Source: Thermus sediminis
GTDB taxonomy: Bacteria; Deinococcota; Deinococci; Deinococcales; Thermaceae
Assembly (NCBI RefSeq): GCF_003426945.1
Contig: NZ_QURO01000004.1
Coordinates: 620,001 to 684,000, forward strand
Direction of reading: 5' to 3'
Length of the DNA: 64,000 bases
Under the pieces are notes generated by a model. The model ran no database searches, had not been told where the DNA came from, and saw nothing but the letters and a program-made list of their open reading frames with translations. Of this stretch, positions 42,843 to 52,297 are shown piece after piece. The translations under genes were made by a program, and so were the position numbers. Numbering within the stretch: the stretch's first letter is position 1; each line of letters starts with the position of its first letter.

Positions 42843-44111
42843 ATGCGGGTTCTGGTCAAGGACTTGGCAAACCACGTGGACAAGGAGGTGGAGCTCTGGG
42901 GGTTCTTGCACTGGCGAAGGGACCTGGGCAAGGTGCAGTTCCTCCTCCTCCGGGACCGGAGCGGGGTAGTGCAGGTGGTCACCGGAGGCCTAAGGCTCCC
43001 CCTCCCTGAGTCCTCCCTAAGGGTTAGGGGGGCAGTGGTGAGGAGCCCCAAGGCCCCGGGGGGCCTCGAGGTCCACGCCAAGGAGGTGGAGGTCCTCTCC
43101 CCCGCCCTGGAGCCCACCCCGGTGGAGATCCCCAAGGAGGCGTGGCGGGCCCATCCCGACACCCTCCTGGAGTACCGCTACGTCACCCTGAGGGAGGAGA
43201 AGGCCCGCGCCCCTCTAAGGGTGCAGGCCGCCTTGGTACGGGGTTTCCGCCGCTACCTGGACCGGCAGGACTTCACCGAGATCTTCACCCCCAAGGTGGT
43301 TCGGGCCGGGGCCGAGGGGGGCTCGGGCCTCTTCGGGGTGGACTACTTCGAGAAGCGGGCCTACCTCGCCCAGTCCCCCCAGCTCTACAAGCAGATCATG
43401 GTGGGGGTCTTTGAACGGGTCTACGAGGTGGCCCCCGTGTGGCGCATGGAGGAGCACAACACCAGCCGGCACCTCAACGAGTACCTCTCCCTGGACGTGG
43501 AGATGGGCTTCATCGGGAGCGAGGAGGACCTCATGCGCCTGGAGGAGGAGCTCCTCCAGGAGATGCTGGAGGAAGCCCTCACGGCCGCAGGCCGGGAGGT
43601 CGCCCTCCTCAAGGCGGAGTGGCCCTCCCTCCCCGAGGAGATCCCCCGCCTGACCCACGCCGAGGCCCGAAGGATCCTCAAGGAGGAGCTGGGGTACCCC
43701 GCGGGCCAGGACCTCTCGGAAGAGGCGGAAAGGCTCCTCGGCCAGTACGCCAAGGAGCGCTGGGGCTCAGACTGGCTCTTCCTCACCCGCTACCCTAGGG
43801 CCATCCGCCCCTTTTACGCCTATCCCGAGCCGGACGGGACCACCCGGAGCTTTGACCTCCTCTTCCGCGGCCTGGAGATCACCTCCGGGGGGCAACGCAT
43901 CCACCGCCACGAGGACCTGTTGGCAAGCCTGGAGGCCAAGGGCATGGACCCGGAGGGCTTCCAAGGCTACCTCGAGGCCTTCAAGTACGGCATGCCCCCC
44001 CACGGCGGCTTCGCCATCGGGGCGGAAAGGCTCACCCAGAAGCTCTTAGGCCTCCCCAACGTCCGCTACGCCCGGGCCTTCCCCCGGGACCGGCACCGGC
44101 TCACCCCCTAA
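42843..44111 (+). CDS. aspS2: Aspartyl-tRNA synthetase 2, archaeal-type, non-discriminating
   Basis: A 422-residue class II synthetase, much shorter than the roughly 580-residue bacterial AspRS because it lacks the GAD insertion. An N-terminal OB-fold (DKEVELWGFLHWRRDLGKV) binds the anticodon; class II motifs follow (VYEVAPVWRMEEHNTSRHLNEY, GFAIGAERLTQKLLGL). T. thermophilus has both forms; this archaeal-like one charges tRNA-Asn with Asp, which the amidotransferase GatCAB converts to Asn-tRNA. So it makes asparagine as well as charged tRNA. Its leader carries an Asn-codon peptide and a switchable terminator, fitting that role. ATG 42843 follows AAGGAGG. Confidence 0.94.
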   Translation: MRVLVKDLANHVDKEVELWGFLHWRRDLGKVQFLLLRDRSGVVQVVTGGLRLPLPESSLRVRGAVVRSPKAPGGLEVHAKEVEVLSPALEPTPVEIPKEAWRAHPDTLLEYRYVTLREEKARAPLRVQAALVRGFRRYLDRQDFTEIFTPKVVRAGAEGGSGLFGVDYFEKRAYLAQSPQLYKQIMVGVFERVYEVAPVWRMEEHNTSRHLNEYLSLDVEMGFIGSEEDLMRLEEELLQEMLEEALTAAGREVALLKAEWPSLPEEIPRLTHAEARRILKEELGYPAGQDLSEEAERLLGQYAKERWGSDWLFLTRYPRAIRPFYAYPEPDGTTRSFDLLFRGLEITSGGQRIHRHEDLLASLEAKGMDPEGFQGYLEAFKYGMPPHGGFAIGAERLTQKLLGLPNVRYARAFPRDRHRLTP

Positions 44112-44120
44112 GAGCCCCGT

Positions 44121-44136
44121 CCTGGCCTAGGCCAGG
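44121..44136. terminator. Palindromic terminator between aspS2 and sdhB
   Basis: CCTGGCCTAGGCCAGG is a perfect 16-base palindrome lying between two convergent genes, nine bases after aspS2 and 18 bases from the sdhB stop. No T-run on either strand, so the strength is uncertain. Confidence 0.55.
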
Positions 44137-44153
44137 GTGGGACCCCGAAATCC

Positions 44154-44852
44154 TTAGAACCGGTCAAAGAGGATGGCCCGCTTGACCTCCTCGATCAGTT
44201 GGGTCACGGAGATCTCCCGGGGGCAGGCCTCGGTGCAGTTGTAGGCGGTGCGGCACCGCCAGACCCCGCTCCCCGAGCCCAGGGCCTGGAAGCGCTCCCT
44301 TTTCCCCCGGTCCCGGGAGTCAAAGAGGAAGCGGTGGGCCTGGACGATGGCCGCAGGGCCGATGTAGGTGCCGTTGGTCCAGAAGACGGGGCAACTCGTG
44401 GTGCAGGCGGCGCAGAGGATGCACTTGGTGCCGGTGTCAAACCGCTCCCTTTCCTCCGGGGACTGGAGCCTCTCCCTCTGGGGCGGGGGCTCGTCGTTGA
44501 TGAGGTAGGGCTTCACCGCCCGGTAGGCGGCGAAGAAGGGCTCCATGTCCACGATGAGGTCCTTCTCCACGGGGAGGCCGCGGATGGGCTCCACGGTGAT
44601 CACGCTTCCCACGTCCTTCACCAGGGTCTTGCAGGCCAGGCGGTTCCTACCGTTGATGAGCATGGCGTCGGAGCCGCAGATGCCGTGGCCGCAGCTCCGG
44701 CGGAAGGCCAGGGTGCCGTCCTGGTACCACTGCACCTTGTGCAGAAGGTCCAAGACCCGGTCCCAAGGCTCGGCCTCCACCTGGTAGGTGCGCCACTCGG
44801 GCTTCCCGTCCTTGCTGGGGTCAAACCGGAGCACCTTGAGGGTGACCTGCAT
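44154..44852 (-). CDS. sdhB: Succinate dehydrogenase iron-sulfur subunit
   Basis: Electron-transfer subunit of complex II, on the cytoplasmic face of the membrane. The 232-residue protein holds cysteines for all three clusters: SCGHGICGSDAM with a later NRLACKTL for the 2Fe-2S cluster, CILCAACTTSCP and later CRTAYNCTEACPREI for the 4Fe-4S and 3Fe-4S clusters. The second 2Fe-2S ligand position holds Cys-Gly-Ser-Asp, a known variation. Last gene of sdhCDAB. Confidence 0.97.
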   Translation of the reverse strand: MQVTLKVLRFDPSKDGKPEWRTYQVEAEPWDRVLDLLHKVQWYQDGTLAFRRSCGHGICGSDAMLINGRNRLACKTLVKDVGSVITVEPIRGLPVEKDLIVDMEPFFAAYRAVKPYLINDEPPPQRERLQSPEERERFDTGTKCILCAACTTSCPVFWTNGTYIGPAAIVQAHRFLFDSRDRGKRERFQALGSGSGVWRCRTAYNCTEACPREISVTQLIEEVKRAILFDRF

Positions 44853-44861
44853 GCCGCCTCC

Positions 44862-46595
<1,734 letters not shown>

Positions 46596-46596
46596 A

Positions 46597-46992
46597 TCAC
46601 CTCACCCCGAAATCGTGGTTGAAGAGGCTGAAGCTCCCCAAGACGAAGATGAAGGCCAGGAGGCTATAGCTCACCACCTTGGCCCAGAAGCGCTTGGCCG
46701 GATCCCGGACCCAGTCATCCAGCACGTAGCGAAGCCCATTGCCCCCGTGGAGGAGGGCCAGGGCCAGGATGAGCCAGTCGTAGATCTTCCAGGTGGTCTG
46801 GGAAAGCCTCTGGACCACGTAGTCGTAGTCGATCTTGTTCAGGTCCATTAGAATGGCGTTCATCCACATGTGCCCGATGATGAGGAAGACCAGCACCACC
46901 CCGGAGATGCGCATGAAAACCCACCAGTAGAGCTCCAGGTTGGAGCTAGCCTCGAGGCGGGCCTCCTGGTACCGCTTGGACTTAATCGCCAT
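46597..46992 (-). CDS. sdhD: Succinate dehydrogenase membrane anchor subunit D
   Basis: A 131-residue membrane subunit with three helices, carrying heme b and the quinone site with SdhC. Likely heme ligand and quinone-site residues lie in ALALLHGGNGLRYVLDDW. It overlaps the sdhC end by 11 bases, so the two anchors are translationally coupled. The sequence SNLELYWWVFMRISGVVLVFL is typical of the Thermus/actinobacterial type. Confidence 0.92.
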   Translation of the reverse strand: MAIKSKRYQEARLEASSNLELYWWVFMRISGVVLVFLIIGHMWMNAILMDLNKIDYDYVVQRLSQTTWKIYDWLILALALLHGGNGLRYVLDDWVRDPAKRFWAKVVSYSLLAFIFVLGSFSLFNHDFGVR

Positions 46993-47347
46993 GTCCGCCT
47001 CCCAGAATCCCGCCGCCGATCCTGATCACAAAGGGCAGGTAGAAGACCAAAAAGAGGACCCAGACCCCGTACCAAAGCGCCCGCTGGTGGCGCACCCCCC
47101 AGGAGGTGAAGTCCATGAGGATAATCCTCAGGCCATTGAACCCGTGGTAGAGCACCCCAGCGATGAGTACGAGGAGGCCCACCTGGAACACGGGCTGGTG
47201 GTAGAACTTCATCAGGGCATTGGACACCTCTGGGCCCCACATGGCGCTGGCGATGTTGGACACGTGGAGCACAAGGAAGACCAGGATGCCCAGGCCCGAG
47301 ATCCGGTGGAGGTAAAACGCCCACTGCCCTTCCCTTCCCCTGTACAT
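46982..47347 (-). CDS. sdhC: Succinate dehydrogenase cytochrome b556 subunit C
   Basis: A 121-residue three-helix membrane anchor and first gene of sdhCDAB. It starts MYRGREGQWAFYLHRISGLG, with the conserved H-R-x-S-G motif of SdhC, and has HVSNIASAMWG and GVLYHGFNGLRIIL with the heme-binding His. A strong AAGGAGGT precedes the ATG, and TATGAT lies about 20 bases upstream as a possible -10. The operon runs away from speD. Confidence 0.93.
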   Translation of the reverse strand: MYRGREGQWAFYLHRISGLGILVFLVLHVSNIASAMWGPEVSNALMKFYHQPVFQVGLLVLIAGVLYHGFNGLRIILMDFTSWGVRHQRALWYGVWVLFLVFYLPFVIRIGGGILGGGHGD

Positions 47348-47546
47348 GACACCTCCTTGCCAACTGCCATCATACCACCTCCCCTACGACCCCTGAGCGT
47401 TCCCTAGACCAAAAAGGCCACCATATACCCCGTTTCCGTATCTAAAGCCCACCAACACGGGGAAATCCTCCCCGATCCCCCACCCCCCACGCCCCGGGAG
47501 GTGCCTAGGGGAGGGAAGCCAGGGATTCCTGCGTCAGGACAAGGTA

Positions 47547-47574
47547 TTGACAGGGGGGGGAGGGGGGGGATAAT
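47547..47574 (+). promoter_or_regulatory. speD promoter with G-tract spacer
   Basis: TTGACA (47547-47552) and GATAAT (47569-47574) enclose a 16-base spacer that is G8-A-G7, followed at once by another run of G (47575-47580). The non-template strand therefore has three long G-runs across the promoter, enough to form a G-quadruplex. Confidence 0.65.
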
Positions 47575-47580
47575 GGGGGG

Positions 47581-47610
47581 CGTGCCGCAGGGGATACCCC
47601 GGGGGGCACG
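47581..47610 (+). promoter_or_regulatory. Hairpin at the 5' end of the speD mRNA
   Basis: CGTGCC (47581-47586) pairs with GGCACG (47605-47610), with an inner GGGG/CCCC pairing. It would begin at the predicted transcription start and end two bases before the AAGGAGGT of speD, so it may protect the 5' end or modulate ribosome access. Confidence 0.45.
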
Positions 47611-47627
47611 GGAAGGAGGTGGTCGCG

Positions 47628-48062
47628 GTGGAACTCTTCGGATTCGGTCCTCACCTGATGGTGGACGGCTACGACGCCAGTCCCGAGAAGCTCCAGGATG
47701 CCGCGCTGGTGCGGCGGGTCCTGGACGAGCTCCCCGAGGAGATGGGGATGACCAAGGTCCTGCCTCCCTTCGTCTATAGGTACGGCCGGGATGGGGAGGA
47801 CGGGGTCACCGGGGTCGTGATCATCGCCGAAAGCCACATCGCCATCCACACCTTCCCCAAGAAGCGCTTCCTCTCGGTGGACATCTTCTCCTGCAAGGCC
47901 TTTGACATGGCCCAGGTCTTGAGGCGGCTAGCCGAGACCTTTGACATCGGCCGCTACGCGACCTACATGATCCACCGGGGCAAGGAGTTCCCTAAAGACC
48001 CCGAGCTGGCCCAAAAGATCGTCCTGGGGGAGCGGGAGTACTTGGAGGCTCGGGTGGGTTAG
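47628..48062 (+). CDS. speD: S-adenosylmethionine decarboxylase proenzyme
   Basis: Supplies decarboxylated SAM for polyamine synthesis; Thermus makes many long and branched polyamines. The 144-residue proenzyme cleaves itself before a serine to form a pyruvoyl group; the site is in IIAESHIAIHTFP, Ser at about residue 69. GTG 47628 is preferred because AAGGAGGT (47613-47620) is seven bases upstream and the protein then begins MELFGFGPHLMVDGYDAS as in other bacterial SpeD; GTG 47619 is in frame but lies inside the binding site. Expression may be affected by the G-rich promoter. Confidence 0.94.
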   Translation: MELFGFGPHLMVDGYDASPEKLQDAALVRRVLDELPEEMGMTKVLPPFVYRYGRDGEDGVTGVVIIAESHIAIHTFPKKRFLSVDIFSCKAFDMAQVLRRLAETFDIGRYATYMIHRGKEFPKDPELAQKIVLGEREYLEARVG

Positions 48063-48142
48063 CCCTCCTCCCCCAGGGGCTACGGGCCCTTTTCATTGGA
48101 CGCTCATGGTTTGTGCCTAGCCTTGATGGAGGAGGCTTAGGT

Positions 48143-49288
48143 ATGTTGCGGAAACTGCTGACACTGGCCCTCCTAGCCCTCGGTCTAGCCCTGGCCCAAG
48201 GTTTTCGCGGCCTCTCCCTGGGAACCCCTTACCCCGAGATGGGCGTTCAGCCTGGGGAGAGCGTGAACCTCACCCTCACGGTGAAGAACCACGGCCTTTC
48301 CCCAGGGGTGGTGCGCCTGTCCCTGGCCGAGGTCCCCCAGGGCTGGCAGGCCAGCCTCGTGGGAGGCGGAAGGCTGGTCCGGGCGGTGTACCTGGCCCCA
48401 GATGGGGAGGCCACCGTGACCCTCAGGCTCCAGCCCCCTAGGGAGGTGAGCCCGGGAACCTACCGCTTCCTGGTGCGGGCTGAGGGCCTAGGCCAGACGG
48501 CCAGCCTGCCCATCGCTTTGGTGGTGGGCCAGGGCCTGCCCCAAAGGCTCGCCCTCGAGGCCGAGCTGCCCATCCTCAGGGGCCCACCCACGAGCGCCTT
48601 CCGCTACCGGGTTACCCTGAGGAACGAGTCCGACCGCGACCTTCTGGTCTCCTTGGAGGCCGAGGCCCCCCAGGGCTTCCAGGTCACCTTCACCCCCGCC
48701 TTCACCGGCCAGCAGGTGACCAGCCTGCCCATCCGGGCCGGGGAGAGCCGGGATCTGGACGTGGAGGTCTCCCTGCCCCGGGATACCCAGGCGGACACCT
48801 ACGGCCTAACCGTCCGGGCGGTGGCCGGGGAGACCAGGGCGGATCTGGGGCTTACCTTGGAGGTCACCGGCCGCCCGGAGGTGCGCTTCAGGCCCAAGGA
48901 GGGGCGGTTCTCCGGCCAGGTGACCGCCGGTAGGGAGAACGCGCTGAGGCTGGTCTTGCAGAACGAGGGGAGCGCTCCCGCCAGGAACCTCTCCTTCAGC
49001 GCTTTCGAGCCCTCGGGCTGGGAGGTGAGGTTCGAGCCCGAAAGGATAGACCTCCTGGAACCTGGTCAAGAGGAGGAGGTCACCGCCCGGGTCAAGCCCT
49101 CCAACAGGGCGGTGACGGGGGACTACATGCTGACCTTCTCCCTGAGGGGGGACGAGGGCCTCTCCACCACCATGGACTACCGGGCCACGGTGGTGCGCTC
49201 CACCCTCTGGGGCCTGGTAGGCGTGGGCCTCATGGCCGTGGCCCTCGTGGTCCTGGGCTTGGCCGTGAACCGGTTTGGCCGGAGGTAA
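48143..49288 (+). CDS. Exported NEW3/CARDB-like protein of an ABC cassette
   Basis: A 381-residue protein with a signal peptide ([20 protein letters not shown]), about three immunoglobulin-like beta domains and a C-terminal membrane helix ([16 protein letters not shown]) followed by RFGRR. Motifs such as [28 protein letters not shown] and [16 protein letters not shown] are typical of NEW3/COG1470 alpha-galactosidase-associated domains. The bulk would face outside, anchored by the last helix. It directly precedes an ABC ATPase and permease and so is probably their partner. TTGGAC and TAGCCT with a 16-base spacer lie upstream; GAGGAGG precedes the ATG. Confidence 0.82.
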   Translation: MLRKLLTLALLALGLALAQGFRGLSLGTPYPEMGVQPGESVNLTLTVKNHGLSPGVVRLSLAEVPQGWQASLVGGGRLVRAVYLAPDGEATVTLRLQPPREVSPGTYRFLVRAEGLGQTASLPIALVVGQGLPQRLALEAELPILRGPPTSAFRYRVTLRNESDRDLLVSLEAEAPQGFQVTFTPAFTGQQVTSLPIRAGESRDLDVEVSLPRDTQADTYGLTVRAVAGETRADLGLTLEVTGRPEVRFRPKEGRFSGQVTAGRENALRLVLQNEGSAPARNLSFSAFEPSGWEVRFEPERIDLLEPGQEEEVTARVKPSNRAVTGDYMLTFSLRGDEGLSTTMDYRATVVRSTLWGLVGVGLMAVALVVLGLAVNRFGRR

Positions 49289-49289
49289 C

Positions 49290-50213
49290 ATGGCGGTCAT
49301 CGCGACCCGGGGTCTCACCAAGCGCTACGGACAGGTGGTGGCGGTGGAGGACCTGGACCTGGAGGTGGAGGAGGGGGAGGTCTTCGGGCTCCTGGGACCC
49401 AACGGCTCAGGGAAGACCACCACCATCCTCATGCTCCTGGGCCTCACCGAGCCCACCTCCGGGGAGGCCCGGGTGCTAGGCCTGGACCCCATGCGGGAAC
49501 CCCTCAAGGTGAAGGCCCGGGTGGGCTACCTCCCGGACCAGGTGGGGTTTTACGGCGAGCTCACCGCATGGGAGAACCTGCGCTACACCACCAGGCTCCT
49601 GGGCCTCCCCGAGGCCGAGGCCAAGGCCCGCATGGAGGAGGTGCTGCGGCGCATGGGGCTTTGGGAGGTGAGGGACCGGCGGGTCTCCGCCTTTAGCCGG
49701 GGCATGCGCCAACGCCTGGGCCTGGCCGAGGTGCTCCTCAAAAGGCCAAAGGTGGCCATCCTGGACGAGCCGACCCTGGGCCTGGACCCGGAGGCAGCCC
49801 GGGAGTTTTTGGACCTCATCAAGGGCCTGAAGACTGAGGGGATCACCATCCTCCTCTCTAGCCACCTCCTCCACCAGGTACAGGAGATCTGCGACCGGGT
49901 GGGTCTCTTCCACAAGGGACGCCTGGCCCTCTTGGGCACGGTGGAGGAGCTCGCCGCCCGGGTCCTGGGTGGGGGGTACGAGGTCTTGGTGGAAGCAAGC
50001 CCCGGCCTGGCCGATTCCTTCCGTGGCGTGGAGGGGGTGGGCCGGGTGGAGGCCGAAGGGGGGCGGTACCGGGTCCTGGCCATCCGGGATGTGCGGGCCG
50101 AACTGGCCCGCATTGCTACCGACCACGGAGCCCTTCTAAGCCTAGCCCTAAGGAGGCCCAGTCTGGACGAGGTCTATGCGCACTACTTCAAGGAGGTAGC
50201 CTATGCGGCGTGA
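49290..50213 (+). CDS. ABC transporter ATP-binding protein
   Basis: A 307-residue ATPase of the CcmA/NatA group. Walker A is [10 protein letters not shown], the signature is [13 protein letters not shown], Walker B is [13 protein letters not shown], and the switch His is in [13 protein letters not shown]-terminal extension of about 90 residues ([18 protein letters not shown]) is typical of exporters of this type. The start is two bases after the preceding stop and the permease overlaps its end by 11 bases, so the three genes form one unit. Substrate unknown; exporters with NEW3 partners are often linked to envelope or copper/nitrous-oxide maturation functions, but nothing here decides. Confidence 0.9.
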   Translation: MAVIATRGLTKRYGQVVAVEDLDLEVEEGEVFGLLGPNGSGKTTTILMLLGLTEPTSGEARVLGLDPMREPLKVKARVGYLPDQVGFYGELTAWENLRYTTRLLGLPEAEAKARMEEVLRRMGLWEVRDRRVSAFSRGMRQRLGLAEVLLKRPKVAILDEPTLGLDPEAAREFLDLIKGLKTEGITILLSSHLLHQVQEICDRVGLFHKGRLALLGTVEELAARVLGGGYEVLVEASPGLADSFRGVEGVGRVEAEGGRYRVLAIRDVRAELARIATDHGALLSLALRRPSLDEVYAHYFKEVAYAA

Positions 50214-51159
50214 GGGCTCCCCCTGGACTGGGCTTTGGGCGGTCTTTTTCAAGGAGATGGCCGACCACCTCTCGGGGCTCAGGATGCGGATCCTCGAGGT
50301 CCTTGTCCTCCTCTCCGCCCTGGCCGCCGTCTACACCGGCACCCAGATCCTGCGCCAGACCGTAGGCGAGGATCCCTACCTCTACCTCAAGCTCCTCACC
50401 ACCGCCCAGGACCCCCTCCCCTCCTTCGTGGGCTTCCTCTCCTTCTTCGTGCCCCTAGCGGCCATCGCCCTGGCCTTTGATGCGGTGAACGGGGAACACA
50501 ACCGCGGCACCCTCTCCCGGGTCCTTTCCCAGCCCATCTACAAGGACGCCCTCCTCTTCGGCAAGTTCCTGGCGGGGCTCGGTACCCTGGCCGTTCTCCT
50601 TTTGGCCCTCCTCCTTTTGGTCTTGGGTTTGGGGATCTTCACCTTGGGGGTGCCCCCCGGTGGGGAGGAGGTAGCCCGGATCTTCTTCTTCCTCCTAGCC
50701 ACTCTGGTCTACGCCGCAGGCTGGCTGGCCTTGGGCCTCCTCTTCTCCGTCCTCTTCCGCCAGCCCGCCACCGCCGCCCTGGCTGCCATTGGGGTCTGGC
50801 TCTTCTTCGCCGTGTTCTTCCCCATACTCACGGATATAGCCGCAAGCGCCCTCTTCCTCCGAGCGGATCCCCTAGACCCAGAAAGCCAGCTTAGGCAGGC
50901 CAACCTGGCCCTGTGGTTCTCCCGCCTCTCCCCCAACACCCTCTACGCCGAGGCCCTCACCGCCACCCTGAACCCGGCGGTGCGCTCCCTGGGGCCCATC
51001 CTCATCACCCAGCTGGAAGGAGCGATCCTGGGCACCCCCTTGCCTTTGGGCCAGAGCCTCCTCCTCATCTGGCCCCAGCTCACCGGCCTCTTCGCCCTGG
51101 CCGTCCTCCTCTTCACCCTGGCCTACGTGGCCTTCCAGCGCCAGGAGGTGAGGGCCTAG
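50203..51159 (+). CDS. ABC-2 type transporter permease
   Basis: A 318-residue membrane protein with six predicted helices and a large loop between helices 1 and 2, as in ABC-2/NosY-like permeases. The segment [40 protein letters not shown] is the classic motif of this group, where E-R-G-T-L-R-L-L-L is usual. It works with the ATPase overlapping it by 11 bases. A strong hairpin follows 30 bases after the stop. Confidence 0.9.
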   Translation: MRREGSPWTGLWAVFFKEMADHLSGLRMRILEVLVLLSALAAVYTGTQILRQTVGEDPYLYLKLLTTAQDPLPSFVGFLSFFVPLAAIALAFDAVNGEHNRGTLSRVLSQPIYKDALLFGKFLAGLGTLAVLLLALLLLVLGLGIFTLGVPPGGEEVARIFFFLLATLVYAAGWLALGLLFSVLFRQPATAALAAIGVWLFFAVFFPILTDIAASALFLRADPLDPESQLRQANLALWFSRLSPNTLYAEALTATLNPAVRSLGPILITQLEGAILGTPLPLGQSLLLIWPQLTGLFALAVLLFTLAYVAFQRQEVRA

Positions 51160-51188
51160 CTCATTCGGTGCATATGCCCCTCTGGGGC

Positions 51189-51216
51189 CCCCACCACGGC
51201 CCAAGCCGTGGTGGGG
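51189..51216. terminator. 12-bp stem terminator between ABC permease and cupin
   Basis: CCCCACCACGGC pairs perfectly with GCCGTGGTGGGG around CCAA. It separates two convergent genes. Its design (CCCC, five variable pairs, GGC, 4-base loop) is the same as at 21013-21040 with different variable pairs. Confidence 0.75.
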
Positions 51217-51219
51217 TGC

Positions 51220-51588
51220 TCAGTCTAGCCACTCCGTGGCGTAGGCGCCCGTCTTGGGGATGATGCAGAGGAACTCCACGGGCTCCTCCCCTTCGTTGGC
51301 GTAGGCGTGGGGGGTTTCCGGGGGGATGAAGACCGCCTGTCCCGCGGAAACCTCCCGCACCTCCTCCCCCAAAACCACCTTCATGCGTCCGGAAAGCACG
51401 TACTGCTCGTGCTCGATGGTGGGGTGCTTGTGCTTGGGGATCCGCCCTCCGGGGAGCAGGGTGAACTTGCGCAGGACGAAGTGGGGGGCCCCCTCCTCGG
51501 GACCGATGAGGACCTGGATGAAGGCCTTCTCCCCCCGCTCCACGGGGCGGGCCTCGAGGCTCGCCACCTGCTTGACCACGGGCCTCAT
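51220..51588 (-). CDS. Cupin-domain protein
   Basis: A 122-residue single-domain cupin. Metal-binding His and Glu are in PKHKHPTIEHEQYVLSG (first motif), and the second motif lies in GQAVFIPPETPHAYANEG. Such small cupins bind a metal and act as dioxygenases, isomerases or sensors; no function can be assigned. The ATG at 51588 overlaps the stop of the phosphoribosyltransferase (ATGA). A TACAAT seven bases upstream, inside that gene, may let it be transcribed separately and leaderless. Confidence 0.88.
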   Translation of the reverse strand: MRPVVKQVASLEARPVERGEKAFIQVLIGPEEGAPHFVLRKFTLLPGGRIPKHKHPTIEHEQYVLSGRMKVVLGEEVREVSAGQAVFIPPETPHAYANEGEEPVEFLCIIPKTGAYATEWLD

Positions 51589-52211
51589 GCCGCCCATTGT
51601 AACAGAAGGGTCTCCACGTCCTCGTCCGTGACCTCGCCGAAGTCCATGTAGTAGGTCCCTACGGCGGCGAAGTCCGGGGGGGTGGAGAGGGCCAGAGCTT
51701 CCGCCCTTTCCTTTAGCCTCTCCACCGCCTCGGGGCTGGCCACGGGCACGGCCACCACCAGCCTCTTGGGCTCTTCGGCCAGGATGACGCTCAAGGCTGC
51801 CTCCACCGTGGACCCGGTGGCGATGCCGTCGTCCACCAAGACCACCTCCCTCCCCTTCAGGGGGACCTTAGGCCGCACCTTGCGGTAACGCTCGGCCCGC
51901 CTGCGGATCACCTCCTTCTGCCGGGCTGCCTCCCGTTCCAGGTAGCTCTGGTCCGCATACCGGAGGGCGTAGGGCTTCAGGACCGGTTCTCCCCTTTCCC
52001 CCACCGCTCCCAGGGCGAACTCCGGGTTGCCAGGGGCTCCCAATTTGCGCACCAGGACCACGTCCAGCTCGCCTCCTAGGCCTCGGGCCACTTCATCCGC
52101 CACCACCACCCCGCCCCGGGGGACGCCCAGGACCACGGGGCGCTCCAGGCCCAAAGGCTTCAGGGCCTCGCAAAGAAGCGAACCGGCGTGCCGACGATCG
52201 CGGAAGCGCAT
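51585..52211 (-). CDS. Phosphoribosyltransferase-family protein
   Basis: A 208-residue type I phosphoribosyltransferase fold. The PRPP loop is VVLVDDGIATGSTVEAAL near residue 118, and the N-terminal part VVLGVPRGGVVVADEVARGL is the pattern of the stand-alone PRT proteins common in bacteria, often found fused to dienelactone hydrolase. The base or acceptor is unknown. AAAAGGAGGT precedes the ATG. A TATACT facing this gene overlaps the fadD -10. Followed by the cupin with a 4-base overlap. Confidence 0.88.
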   Translation of the reverse strand: MRFRDRRHAGSLLCEALKPLGLERPVVLGVPRGGVVVADEVARGLGGELDVVLVRKLGAPGNPEFALGAVGERGEPVLKPYALRYADQSYLEREAARQKEVIRRRAERYRKVRPKVPLKGREVVLVDDGIATGSTVEAALSVILAEEPKRLVVAVPVASPEAVERLKERAEALALSTPPDFAAVGTYYMDFGEVTDEDVETLLLQWAA

Positions 52212-52255
52212 GGGAAACCTCCTTTTTCATGGTACACCCTCTGAGGCTTGAACTA

Positions 52256-52263
52256 AGTATAAG
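52256..52263. promoter_or_regulatory. Overlapping divergent -10 hexamers (phosphoribosyltransferase and fadD)
   Basis: TATAAG (52258-52263) on the plus strand faces fadD; TATACT (complement of 52256-52261) on the minus strand faces the phosphoribosyltransferase. Here both genes have leaders of about 35-45 bases with binding sites, unlike the leaderless pairs. Confidence 0.45.
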
Positions 52264-52297
52264 GCCTTTGGTAGGCTGTCGGGGAAGGAGGAGAGCT

